DNA from: CBDUEV01 sp965366365
Lineage (GTDB): Bacteria; Actinomycetota; Acidimicrobiia; Spongiisociales; JAENVV01
Assembly: GCA_965366365.1 (NCBI GenBank)
Contig: CBDUEV010000010.1
Span: forward strand, 1-63,730
Direction: 5' to 3'
Length of the DNA: 63,730 nt
The position numbers were made by a program, and so were the translations under genes. This document shows positions 8,715-16,392 of this stretch, piece after piece; position 1 is the stretch's first letter; each line of letters opens with the position of its first letter. The notes beneath the pieces are model-generated. The model was given only the letters and a program-made list of their open reading frames with translations, searched no databases and had not been told where the DNA came from.

Positions 8715-9622
8715 TGGTAATGCACCCGCTTGCCCAGACCGCGGAACTGTACGACGGAGATGAAGATGATGATGATGGCGAGCATGAACGCCTGCGCCGA
8801 GGCGAGACCGCGGAAGGACGTGCCCACGAAGGCGTCCACGAAGACGGAGTAGACGAGGTTGGTTGTCGCCTCACCAGGACCGCCGTCGGTGAGGATGTTG
8901 ATCTCACCGAACGCCTGGAGAGAGGTGATGACGTTCACGACCACCAGGAAGAACAACGTGGGGGTGAGCATGGGAAGCGTGATATGCCAGATTCGGCGCA
9001 GGGCGCCGGCGCCGTCCACCTTGGCTGCCTCATACAGCTGTTCGTCGATGTTCTGGATCCCGGCCAGGGCGATGATGACATTGAAGCCGAGCTGGCGCCA
9101 GACCACCGTGATCGTGACGGCCACCAGTGCCCAACCTCGGGAAGTCAGCCAGTTGGGGCCATCGATCCCGATGAGGCTGAGCCAGTGGTTGAAGAACCCA
9201 ACCACTGGGTTGTAGAGGAGGCGGAAGAGAACGCCGGCAATGGCGGACGAGATGACGACCGGCACGAAGATGAGGGTTCGGTAGAACCAGCTGAGGCGGC
9301 GGAGGGGGATGGAGAGGAGGATGCCGATCAGCACCGACAACCCGATCCCGATCGGGACGGTGCCGACCATGAACCACAGAGAGACCTTGACGGTGTTCCA
9401 GAAATCGGCCGATCCGAGCAGCCGCGTGTAGTTGTCGAACCCGACGAAGATCTCTTGGCTTCCAAACGGGGCTACCCGGTTGAGCGACAGCCTGAACGAG
9501 TCATAGATGGGGAAGTACACGAAGGTAGCCAGCACGACGAAGGTGGGCAGGAGATACAGGTACGCCTTCGAGTTGCGTCCATGCAACCCGGACCTACGCC
9601 TTTTTCGCGCCGTAGACGCCAA
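8711..9622 (-). CDS. ugpA: ABC sugar/G3P permease, UgpA-like
   Basis: MalF/UgpA-type permease of about 303 residues with six membrane helices. The first helix follows a basic stretch (KRRRSGLHGR), and the EAA loop reads YEAAKVDGAGALRRIWHITLP. The start chosen is TTG 9622, because GGAGGAGGAG ends 9 bases upstream. A TTG at 9688 would add 22 residues but has no comparable site. First gene of the importer operon, with a -10-like TAGGGT at 9655-9660. Pairs with UgpE; ligand inferred from UgpB and the phosphodiesterase. Confidence 0.87.
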   Translation of the reverse strand: MASTARKRRRSGLHGRNSKAYLYLLPTFVVLATFVYFPIYDSFRLSLNRVAPFGSQEIFVGFDNYTRLLGSADFWNTVKVSLWFMVGTVPIGIGLSVLIGILLSIPLRRLSWFYRTLIFVPVVISSAIAGVLFRLLYNPVVGFFNHWLSLIGIDGPNWLTSRGWALVAVTITVVWRQLGFNVIIALAGIQNIDEQLYEAAKVDGAGALRRIWHITLPMLTPTLFFLVVVNVITSLQAFGEINILTDGGPGEATTNLVYSVFVDAFVGTSFRGLASAQAFMLAIIIIFISVVQFRGLGKRVHYQ

Positions 9623-9654
9623 CGTCGTGGTCTCCTCCTCCGTCAATCCACAAG

Positions 9655-9660
9655 ACCCTA
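9655..9660 (-). promoter_or_regulatory. -10-like element for the ugp operon
   Basis: TAGGGT on the minus strand, 33 bases before the ugpA start codon, with TTTCTC 17 bases further upstream as a weak -35. The leader would hold the GGAGGAGGAG ribosome-binding site. Confidence 0.45.
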
Positions 9661-9697
9661 CTCGGGCGAGTTGTGAGGAGAAAGCCAATCGTGGTGG

Positions 9698-10933
9698 TTA
9701 CGCGAGATGGCGGGAGAACAGCCTTCCGTGTTCTGTCCACACGATCACGCCCACTGCGGCCAGGCCCAGACCGAAGAATCCCCACGCGGTGGGTCGCACG
9801 GTGCCGTCGATGGCCCGATCGATCACCGCCCCCAGAAGCGCCCCGACCGCCGTGCCGACGGTGCCGATGATGGCGGCGGCGGTTCCGGCGACCGAACCCA
9901 TCGGGCTCATGGCGAGCGCGTTGGTATTGGGTACCACCAGGGCGTGGCCCGACAGCACTGTCACCAGGAAGAACACGAGCAGCCAGAATGGCACCTGCTC
10001 CGTGAACGACGCCACCGCCGCCAGGAGCCCGGACCCCGCCAGGTAGACGAGCGCCGCGCCATGGGTAAGTCGCCGTACGCCGACCCTTTCGACGACCCGG
10101 GCATTCGCCACCATGGCCAGCCCCATGATGGCGGCCAGGCCGCCGAAGACGAGGGGAAACTGAGCGGCACGGTCGTACACGTCCGACATGATCAGCTCGA
10201 AGCTGGCCAAGAACGAAAAGAACGCCCCGAAGAGGAAAGCGCTCGCCACGGTGTATCCGATGGTCTGACGGGTGGTCAAGACCAGCCGCGCCGCTCCGAT
10301 CAGGCGGGCCGGGGTCAGAGGCACGACGGCCGCTGGGTCGAGAGTCTCCCGGAGTCGGCTCGACCATCCCGCCACGAGAAGTGCGGCGATGGCCGGGACG
10401 CCGAATGCCCAGCGCCACGAAGCCACCGCCACGATGGCAGCTCCCATGGCAGGAGCAACGACTGGCACGAGGAGAAACACCGCCATGATGTACGACATGG
10501 CACGTGCCATCTGTTCGCCCACGTACGTGTCACGCACCGTCGCCATGGCGGCCACGCGCGGCCCAGCTGCCCCGATCCCCCAGAGGAGCCTGGCTCCCAA
10601 GATCAGGGGGAGCGACGACGCCAGGGCGGCTCCGGCAGCCCCGACCAGATACAAGACCACCCCGGCGTAGAGCGCCGTCTTCCGGCCGAAACGATCGGCC
10701 AGCATCCCGAATGGCAGTTGGGCAGCCGCCAAGCCGACCAGGTAGAAGGTGACGATGGCCGCCGGTTCGGTGGAGTTCGCCGACAGGCCGAACTCCTCGC
10801 GGATGGCGCCGAAGGCGGGAAGCATCAGGTCGATGGCGATGGCGCTCAGAGCCATGATCATCGAGGTCAGCACGATGAACTCGATGCGGCCGAGCCCGTG
10901 GGTCGGCTCGATCGTAGGGGCGGTTGTGCGCAT
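9698..10933 (-). CDS. MFS drug exporter, Bcr/CflA family
   Basis: A 411-residue major facilitator with twelve predicted membrane segments. Loop 2-3 carries the family motif A form LADRFGRKTALYAG (about 79-92). The opening (LTSMIMALSAIAIDLMLPAF) and VRDTY in the fifth helix region are typical of Bcr/CflA multidrug and bicyclomycin exporters. Residues around GHALVVPNTNALAMSPMG are also typical. Substrate unknown. ATG 10933 has only a weak upstream site (gaagg). The gene reads toward the ugp operon with about 75 bases between and appears independent of it. Confidence 0.85.
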   Translation of the reverse strand: MRTTAPTIEPTHGLGRIEFIVLTSMIMALSAIAIDLMLPAFGAIREEFGLSANSTEPAAIVTFYLVGLAAAQLPFGMLADRFGRKTALYAGVVLYLVGAAGAALASSLPLILGARLLWGIGAAGPRVAAMATVRDTYVGEQMARAMSYIMAVFLLVPVVAPAMGAAIVAVASWRWAFGVPAIAALLVAGWSSRLRETLDPAAVVPLTPARLIGAARLVLTTRQTIGYTVASAFLFGAFFSFLASFELIMSDVYDRAAQFPLVFGGLAAIMGLAMVANARVVERVGVRRLTHGAALVYLAGSGLLAAVASFTEQVPFWLLVFFLVTVLSGHALVVPNTNALAMSPMGSVAGTAAAIIGTVGTAVGALLGAVIDRAIDGTVRPTAWGFFGLGLAAVGVIVWTEHGRLFSRHLA

Positions 10934-11101
10934 CGAATGAAGCCTTCAGGAAGAGGAAAGAAAGTGTAGGGCCCGTTGCTCCGGGTCAAGGTCGGTGGCC
11001 GCCGTGGGCGTCTGCGGGAGGGCGATTGTGGCCAAGACACCGAGGAATCGGCGCCTCGCGAAAACGAAATTCAGGCCGCGAAAATTAGATAGCCCCTGAG
11101 C

Positions 11102-11130
11102 TTGATCCGGGCGCAATCGTGCTCTACGTT
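11102..11130 (+). promoter_or_regulatory. sigma-70-like promoter for the structured RNA region
   Basis: TTGATC at 11102-11107 and TACGTT at 11125-11130 are separated by exactly 17 bases. This is the best-spaced -35/-10 pair I saw in the window. Transcription would start near 11137 and run into the tetraloop-rich region. No start codon with a ribosome-binding site follows. Confidence 0.6.
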
Positions 11131-11136
11131 CTCTCC

Positions 11137-11750
11137 TGTCGGAACGGGGAGACCCGAACCGATACGCCAGAAACCCAAGCGGGAGACCGGGAGGGCAGAC
11201 GGCGTTCCTCGGTGGAGCGGAGCCGCAAGGCGCTGTTCTGGCCAGGTCTCCGGACCGGGTCGAGCCGGGGATGCTGACTGGAAGGCCATGGATCTTCGGA
11301 TGCGGGTTGGAAGGGAAGCGACCGGGTTCTTCGGAATCCGGGGGTTTCTTCGGAAGCCCACAGCCTCGAGGTCGCGGCTCTTTGGGCCGAGGCGGAGAGG
11401 TGGGAGTTTCTTCGGAGACTTCCAGCCTGAGGGAGTCGCTCGTTTTCGGACGGGACGGATCCTGAAGGTCCGGAAGGTGAAGGGTCCGCAAGGGCTTGGA
11501 GCTGGAAGGAACCTGGGGAAGGCCTGGGGCCCGCAAGGGCGTCGACCGGAACCGGGGTCGGAGTATTTCGCTTCGGCGAGGTACCCGGCATCGGAGCCGC
11601 AAGGCTCCAGCGACGGTGAGCCTTCGGGCTTGCCTGAGCACCTGCCCATGCAGGTGAATCGGCCCTTCGGGGTCGGTGATCCCGCCGGGTTGGAGAGCCC
11701 CGAGAGGGTGGAGGCTTCGGCTGCTACTCCCTCGGGGTTTCTCGCGTCCG
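11137..11750 (+). ncRNA. candidate large structured RNA, about 600 nt
   Basis: The 10934-11807 gap holds no believable protein: open frames on both strands are low-complexity and lack ribosome-binding sites. From 11222 the plus strand is packed with hairpins closed by stable tetraloops. C(UUCG)G loops: 11322-11341 (8 bp), 11342-11359 (7 bp), 11402-11423 (9 bp), 11563-11584 (9 bp), 11618-11631 (5 bp), 11660-11675 (6 bp), with short ones at 11292-11301 and 11713-11722. GCAA loops: 11222-11231, 11482-11497, 11529-11540 and 11593-11608 (perfect 6 bp). Other stems: 11543-11560 and a perfect 7 bp at 11639-11656; 11698-11737 is a long closing stem. UUCG and GNRA loops form only in plus-strand RNA, the same direction as the promoter. 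I see no conserved core of RNase P RNA, tmRNA or 6S RNA. The 3' end is uncertain; it may read through as a leader for the next gene. Confidence 0.6.
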
Positions 11751-11753
11751 GGA

Positions 11754-11759
11754 TAGAAT
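11754..11759 (+). promoter_or_regulatory. -10-like element before the PH/SHOCT gene
   Basis: TAGAAT lies 48 bases before ATG 11808, with no convincing -35. If used, it would separate the PH gene from the structured RNA; if not, the RNA could be its 5' leader. Confidence 0.35.
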
Positions 11760-11807
11760 CCTCGACGTCCCCAGTGCGAGTTCATCTCGCTTCGCTAGCC
11801 TCGCGGC

Positions 11808-12398
11808 ATGGCATACCAAGAACGTCTCCTCAGCAGCGACGAAGAGGTGGTGTCGGAATTCCGACCGCATTGGAGGGCGATCCTCTTCCCGATCCTGGTC
11901 GCCGATTTCATCATCATCCTGGGCGTGGTCGTGGGGGTCATCACCGACCAGCTGGTGTGGCTGCTCCTGGGTGCCTTCCTCGTGGCGCTGCTCTTCGTGG
12001 CCGGTCCGCTCATTCGGTGGTTCTTCACGAAATACATCGTCACGACCGAACGAATCATCGTCCGCAGCGGAGTGTTTTCGCGCGCCGGCAAGGAGATCCC
12101 GCTCGAGGTGATCAACGATGTCGAGTTTTCCCAGCGGTTCTCCGAACGTATTTTCAGGAGCGGCGACTTGCTCCTGGAGTCGGCAGGGGAGATGGGCCAG
12201 AGCCGATTCAGCGACGTCCCCGACCCTGAAGGCGTTCAGTCGCTGATCTACCGTCTCCGTGAGGAGAGGATGATGGCCCTCAACTCGGGCAACAGCGCCG
12301 CAGCGGATCTGGCCGCGCTGGCGAGACTCCACGCCGACGGGGTGCTCACCGACGAGGAATTCGCCGAAAAGAAGCGAAAACTCCTCGGCGAGATCTGA
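11808..12398 (+). CDS. membrane PH-domain protein with SHOCT tail
   Basis: A 196-residue protein. Two membrane helices lie at about 25-45 and 50-68. A bacterial PH-like (bPH2/DUF304) segment follows: YIVTTERIIVRSGVFSR, then IPLEVINDVEFSQRFSERIF. The C-terminal 30 residues form a SHOCT motif (LARLHADGVLTDEEFAEKK). Such proteins are small membrane scaffolds of unknown function. There is no Shine-Dalgarno before ATG 11808; the leader is short or belongs to the structured RNA upstream. The next gene's GTG begins 2 bases after this stop, so the two are probably co-transcribed. Confidence 0.8.
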   Translation: MAYQERLLSSDEEVVSEFRPHWRAILFPILVADFIIILGVVVGVITDQLVWLLLGAFLVALLFVAGPLIRWFFTKYIVTTERIIVRSGVFSRAGKEIPLEVINDVEFSQRFSERIFRSGDLLLESAGEMGQSRFSDVPDPEGVQSLIYRLREERMMALNSGNSAAADLAALARLHADGVLTDEEFAEKKRKLLGEI

Positions 12399-12399
12399 G

Positions 12400-12882
12400 G
12401 TGACCGAGAGGCCCGCGATCGACACCGCCGCCATCCGCGCAGTCGAGGATCTGGGATTCGACTATCGCCTGGTCACTATCGGTCGAGTGAGCTCCGCAGC
12501 CGAGGCGGCCGCGGCGCGCGGCATTCGCCTTGGTCAGCTGGTCAAGACACTTGTGGTTCGCCGGTCCGACGACGACTACCTGCTCGTGTTGATCCCCGGC
12601 GACCGCGAGATCGACTGGACGAAGCTCCGGGGCTACCTCGGGGTGCGCAGGCTCTCGATGCCGTCAGCGGACGAAGCCTTTGCTGCCACCGGCTTCCGGC
12701 GCGGCACCATCACTCCCTTCGGTGTCGCCAAGCCCTGGCCTGTCGTCATCGACGAGCGGCTCGTGGCGGAGCGGGAACTCTCCATCGGAAGCGGCTCGCC
12801 CGGCACGGCCATTCACCTCGGATCGGCGGACCTGATGAATGCCTTGGCGCCGGCATCGGCAGACGTCTCGAGGCAGGCGTGA
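12400..12882 (+). CDS. YbaK/EbsC-type aminoacyl-tRNA deacylase
   Basis: A 160-residue YbaK/ProX-like domain protein. The family hydrolyses wrongly charged aminoacyl-tRNAs in trans, notably Cys-tRNA(Pro) or Ala-tRNA(Pro). Visible motifs: GIRLGQLVKTLVVRR (the conserved Lys in QLVKT), LLVLIPGDREIDWTKL, and GFRRGTITPFGV, which matches the G-x-I-x-P-F-G substrate-pocket signature. Length matches single-domain members. The GTG start follows the upstream stop by one base, so translational coupling is likely. Confidence 0.85.
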   Translation: MTERPAIDTAAIRAVEDLGFDYRLVTIGRVSSAAEAAAARGIRLGQLVKTLVVRRSDDDYLLVLIPGDREIDWTKLRGYLGVRRLSMPSADEAFAATGFRRGTITPFGVAKPWPVVIDERLVAERELSIGSGSPGTAIHLGSADLMNALAPASADVSRQA

Positions 12883-12935
12883 GTCGCCGGCTCGGCCGGT
12901 CGGAGATTCAGTCGGCCAAAACCGCCGACGTCCAG

Positions 12936-12941
12936 TAGACT
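12936..12941 (+). promoter_or_regulatory. -10-like element TAGACT
   Basis: TAGACT lies 26 bases before GTG 12968. A start near 12948 would give a 20-base leader containing a purine-rich ribosome-binding site. Confidence 0.45.
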
Positions 12942-12967
12942 CGACACAGATACGAGAAGGGGGCAAG

Positions 12968-13246
12968 GTGTTCGAGGCCGTTGAATTCACCGACGTTCGA
13001 CCGACGGTCGAGCAGCCCAATCCGTCGCCGCTGGAACGTCTTCTCGGCACCTTCGAGTCCGAAGCCGAGGCGATCGAAGCCGGCCGGAGCGCTCGCGCGG
13101 AATACCTCGCCGCCGGCGGAGACGAATACGTGTGGTGGATCGTCCGCCCGGCCGGCGCGAAACTCGCCCAGTGGATCGCCGACTCGCGCAACACCAAGGA
13201 ATTCGTGCTCGACATCACGAGCGGCCAACTCGTAGAGATCGCCTGA
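12968..13246 (+). CDS. small conserved-looking protein, unknown function
   Basis: A 92-residue acidic soluble protein that I do not recognise as a named family. It begins FEAVEFTDVRPTVEQ, has a helical centre (LLGTFESEAEAIEAGRSARAEYLA) and a C-terminal beta-like part (YVWWIVRPAGAKLAQWIADS). The GTG start is supported by a purine-rich gagaaggggg site upstream and the -10 at 12936. An upstream extension would run through the promoter and lacks coding character. It precedes a small membrane protein and fabI. Confidence 0.65.
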   Translation: MFEAVEFTDVRPTVEQPNPSPLERLLGTFESEAEAIEAGRSARAEYLAAGGDEYVWWIVRPAGAKLAQWIADSRNTKEFVLDITSGQLVEIA

Positions 13247-13263
13247 CCGGCGTCGGGTCGGTC

Positions 13264-13269
13264 TACTGT
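13264..13269 (+). promoter_or_regulatory. -10-like element TACTGT
   Basis: TACTGT lies 26 bases before GTG 13296, leaving a leader of about 20 bases with GGAGGG at 13284-13289. It would serve the small membrane gene and fabI. Confidence 0.45.
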
Positions 13270-13295
13270 ACGTGGACCGTCCTGGAGGGTTTCCT

Positions 13296-13664
13296 GTGCT
13301 TCGAGATCTGCATGCCTACGCCGCCAACCTCGTGGTCTGGGCGAACGGCCTGTCCGGTTTGTGGGGCCTGGGCTACGCGCTCACCCGCAAGCAGCCCGGG
13401 CGAGGATTCGATATCGCCAAGTTCACCTCGTTGGGGATCGCCCTCGTCCAGGTATCGCTCGGCCTCGTCTTGTACGGCCAGGGGCAGAACCCGGGCTCGA
13501 TCCACATGTTCTACGGAATGGTGATTCTGTTCACGCTGGCGTTCGTGTATATCTATCGAACCCAATTCGAGAAGCGACCCGGCCTGGCGTGGGGTCTGGT
13601 GCTTCTTTTTGTGATGGGTCTTGGGATCCGAGGTTGGACCAACTTCGGCGAGAGTTTCGGCTAG
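13296..13664 (+). CDS. small four-helix membrane protein, unknown
   Basis: A 122-residue integral membrane protein with about four hydrophobic segments: NLVVWANGLSGLWGLGYAL, FTSLGIALVQVSLGLVLYG, MFYGMVILFTLAFVYIY and LAWGLVLLFVMGLGI. I cannot name the family. GTG 13296 is chosen because GGAGGG ends 6 bases upstream; an earlier GTG at 13272 sits almost on the -10 element. It lies 12 bases before fabI and is probably co-transcribed with it, which may hint at a membrane-lipid link, but that is only context. Confidence 0.7.
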   Translation: MLRDLHAYAANLVVWANGLSGLWGLGYALTRKQPGRGFDIAKFTSLGIALVQVSLGLVLYGQGQNPGSIHMFYGMVILFTLAFVYIYRTQFEKRPGLAWGLVLLFVMGLGIRGWTNFGESFG

Positions 13665-13676
13665 AGGAGGCTAGGC

Positions 13677-14468
13677 ATGTTGCTCGAAGGAAAGCGTTTG
13701 CTGATCACGGGAGTGCTCACGGATGATTCGATCGCCTGGCACACGGCGAGGATCGCTCAGGAGCAGGGTGCCGAGGTGGTGCTGACCGGGTTTGGGCGGA
13801 GCAAGAGTCTCACCAACCGAGCCGCGCAGAGATTGCCGTCTCCCCCCGATGTCCTCGAACTCGACATCAACGACTCCGCCCACATGGACGCTCTGGTGGC
13901 CGAGCTCGGCGCTCGCTGGGGCGGGGTGGACGGAGCGCTCCACGCCATTGCGTTCGCTCCGGCCGACGCGTTGGGCGGCAATTTCCTCGCCACCCCGATG
14001 GAGAGCGCCCAGGTCGCTTTCGCCACGTCCGCTTTCTCGTACAAGACACTCGCTGTTGGTCTCCTGCCTCTCATGGAGGCCGCCGGGGGCGGTTCGTTGG
14101 TCACGCTCGACTTCGACAACCGCCAGGCGTGGCCGGTCTATGACTGGATGGGGGTTTCCAAGGCGGCCCTACAGGCCGTCACTCGCTATTTGGCCGGCTA
14201 CCTCGGCTCGAAGTCCATCAGGGTGAACGCCATCGCGGCCGGACCCCTCGCCACCGTGGCCGCCAAATCGATCCCGGGATTCGAGGTGTTCGAGTCGGAG
14301 TGGGATCAGCGGGCGCCGCTTGCCTGGGATACCCGAAACCCCGAGCCGGTCGCACAGATGGCATGTCTGCTCTTTTCGGATTGGACTCCCATGACGACAG
14401 GTGAGGTGGTGCACGTAGACGCCGGGTTCCACGCCGTGGCGGCCGGGTTACCGACCAACCTCCGGTAG
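13677..14468 (+). CDS. fabI: enoyl-[acyl-carrier-protein] reductase (NADH), InhA-like
   Basis: Last reductive step of each fatty-acid elongation cycle: reduces trans-2-enoyl-ACP. The 263-residue short-chain dehydrogenase fold starts with the divergent nucleotide-binding loop LLITGVLTDDSIAWHTA. The FabI catalytic triad region reads DFDNRQAWPVYDWMGVSK, with Tyr155 and Lys162 in a Y-x6-K spacing. Residue 146 is Phe, as at Phe149 of InhA. The C-terminal IRVNAIAAGPLATVAAKSIPGF is the substrate-loop region. ATG 13677 has a strong gaggagg site. Its last 21 bases overlap the end of the opposing histidine kinase gene. Confidence 0.92.
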   Translation: MLLEGKRLLITGVLTDDSIAWHTARIAQEQGAEVVLTGFGRSKSLTNRAAQRLPSPPDVLELDINDSAHMDALVAELGARWGGVDGALHAIAFAPADALGGNFLATPMESAQVAFATSAFSYKTLAVGLLPLMEAAGGGSLVTLDFDNRQAWPVYDWMGVSKAALQAVTRYLAGYLGSKSIRVNAIAAGPLATVAAKSIPGFEVFESEWDQRAPLAWDTRNPEPVAQMACLLFSDWTPMTTGEVVHVDAGFHAVAAGLPTNLR

Positions 14469-16379
14469 CGCCGGAAAGGTCTTGACCTTGCGAGCGTCGG
14501 CGGGTCTGGTGATCTGCCCGGCGCGCAAGGGCAGCCGTACCGTGAACGTGGCGCCGCCCCCAGGGGTCTCCGTCAGGTCGATCTCGCCACCCATGGCCCC
14601 GAGAAGGGAGCGCACGATCGAAAGCCCGAGACCGGTGCCGCCCTGGGATCGTGTCACCGACGGGTCGATCTGGGAGAACGGCTGGAAGGCATGCTCGACC
14701 TTGTCGCTGGGAATCCCGGGGCCATGATCGGCCACAGCGATGATCGCGTTGCCGAACCTCGCCTTGGCCGACACGTCGATGCTGGATCCCGGGGCATACT
14801 TGAGAGCGTTCTCGATGAGGTTGCGCAGGACCCTGCTCAGGTGGTCGGGGTCAGCCTCGACGACCAGATCCGGCTCGATATCGAAGGTGGTCACAGGAGC
14901 AGCTCCAGGAATACCGTTCACCTGCTCCGGAGCGAATAGGGCCATGTCGATGCTCTCGGGATGTTGGGGGAGGGCGTCGTTGTCGATTCGGGACACCATG
15001 AGCAGGTCCTCGATGAGGCGTCGAAGGCGATCCGACTGTTTGCGGGCAGTGGCCAGGAGCTCTTGGGAAGCTGGACTGGGAGGGATGAGCTCGGGTCTGG
15101 CGATGGTCGCCAGCGACCCGATGATGCTGGTGAGAGGAGTCCGCAGCTCGTGGCTCACGACGGACACGAAATCGGTCTTCATCTGCGCCAGTTCCTCCAT
15201 CCGGCGAGACGTCTCGGCAGCCTCCTCGTAGCGCTCCAGCTGAGCGAGGATCAGGGCGGCGGGGGCGGCCAGGGACTCGAACACCTCGAGGTCTCGTTGG
15301 GTGAACGGCCCCGAGGTCTTGTCGGCCAGCACCATCACCCCGATGGTCCGGTTTTCGACGGTGAGAGGAACCGCCAGGGCCGAAGAGATGCCCAGCTCTC
15401 CCAGTAGCCCGTGTTTCTCGGGGTCGACGTCGATATCACGAAAGGTCTTCGACTGGCGGGAGAGGAAGACGTCGGTCAGCTCCGAACGCTTCCCGAGGTC
15501 GATCTGGTAGTCGTCGAGCACCAGCTCCTCGCCGGATGTCCAGATGGGGCTGAGCACGGTGAGGCTGTTCGACTCCCAGTCGTGGAGGAGCGCCACGCCG
15601 ACCTGAGCATTCAGGTAGGAGCCGATCCGACCCACGAGCTGAGGAAGGACGTCTTGGAGGCTGTCGCCGGCCGACATCGTCCGAGACACCTCGTAGAGGC
15701 GGTTGACGTCTTGCTCGCGGTTCTGGATCTGCGCCACGCGGCTGATGCCGGCGTAGGTCTCACGCCGGAACTCCGTGGCGACCGTGCTGCTCACGACCGA
15801 CACGAGGATCAGCGTCGCCACCTCCACGATGAGCGTGTTCGCCGGGACGCTGGTACCGATCGCCAACGGAAGAAGTGTATGGGCCGTGACGAGGACCGTG
15901 GTTGTGAAAGCCTGCAGGAGGCGGCCACCGAGGGCGGCAGAGAAGGAAACCACCCCGAAGTACAGAATGAAGACGAGCGGCCGCAACTCCGGAATGGTGG
16001 AAATCACCGCCATGGCGAGGATCAGCAGACCGAAGCTGATCCCGAGGAGTGTCTCGCCCGAGGCTCGGGTGAGTTGATCTTCCCAATCGACGAACTGCAA
16101 TCCCGCCCACAGCCCCGCCACGATCAACGTCGGCCCGACGACCGCCCACGAGGTCGGCTCCACTCCGTTCTGGTACACCGAGAAGATGAGGAGGGCCAGC
16201 ATGAAGACAATCGCTCTGAGGGCGAAGCGAAAGAGGCGAGCCCGAAATGGGGCCAGCGCCGTCCGTCGCTGTTGCTGCGTCAGTCGGATCTCGGTGATGA
16301 CCGGTACCTCCAGGCGGCCAGGGTAATCTCCCGGCCATGATCCGTCGTTGTCCTCGATCCGATGTCCTGTCAGGAACAT
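14448..16379 (-). CDS. membrane sensor histidine kinase with GAF domain
   Basis: About 643 residues. An N-terminal sensor of five to six membrane helices is followed by a GAF domain, which may bind a small ligand. Next comes HisKA with the phospho-acceptor His in SHELRTPL (about residue 410). A HATPase_c domain shows the N box NLIENALKYA, G1 DHGPGIP and G2 GGTGLGLSI. The signal is unknown and no response regulator lies nearby. The start is unresolved: ATG 16379 is used here. A TACCCT -10 at 16320-16325 would put the transcript start near 16313, where an in-frame CTG (16311-16313) could open a leaderless 621-residue protein. Confidence 0.85.
   Translation of the reverse strand: MFLTGHRIEDNDGSWPGDYPGRLEVPVITEIRLTQQQRRTALAPFRARLFRFALRAIVFMLALLIFSVYQNGVEPTSWAVVGPTLIVAGLWAGLQFVDWEDQLTRASGETLLGISFGLLILAMAVISTIPELRPLVFILYFGVVSFSAALGGRLLQAFTTTVLVTAHTLLPLAIGTSVPANTLIVEVATLILVSVVSSTVATEFRRETYAGISRVAQIQNREQDVNRLYEVSRTMSAGDSLQDVLPQLVGRIGSYLNAQVGVALLHDWESNSLTVLSPIWTSGEELVLDDYQIDLGKRSELTDVFLSRQSKTFRDIDVDPEKHGLLGELGISSALAVPLTVENRTIGVMVLADKTSGPFTQRDLEVFESLAAPAALILAQLERYEEAAETSRRMEELAQMKTDFVSVVSHELRTPLTSIIGSLATIARPELIPPSPASQELLATARKQSDRLRRLIEDLLMVSRIDNDALPQHPESIDMALFAPEQVNGIPGAAPVTTFDIEPDLVVEADPDHLSRVLRNLIENALKYAPGSSIDVSAKARFGNAIIAVADHGPGIPSDKVEHAFQPFSQIDPSVTRSQGGTGLGLSIVRSLLGAMGGEIDLTETPGGGATFTVRLPLRAGQITRPADARKVKTFPALPEVGR
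16320..16329. promoter_or_regulatory. overlapping divergent -10 elements
   Basis: The bases around 16320-16329 read TAATCT on the plus strand (16324-16329) and TACCCT on the minus strand (16325-16320). The two -10-like boxes share two base pairs and point outward to the alpha/beta hydrolase cassette and the kinase. This is the geometry of a bidirectional promoter. No good -35 is visible on either side. Confidence 0.4.
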
Positions 16380-16392
16380 CGGGAACCAGCTC

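Noticed and set aside
11130..11152. TCTCTCC / GGGGAGA hairpin at the start of the structured RNA
   Set aside because: The expected transcript start near 11137 would remove its 5' arm.
10946..11785. 279-codon minus-strand open frame in the same gap
   Set aside because: Pro/Arg/Ser-rich shadow product caused by high GC; no recognisable sequence.
11102..12229. 375-codon plus-strand open frame across the structured region
   Set aside because: Low-complexity Arg/Gly/Ser product, no ribosome-binding site, and it overlaps the well-supported PH gene in another frame.
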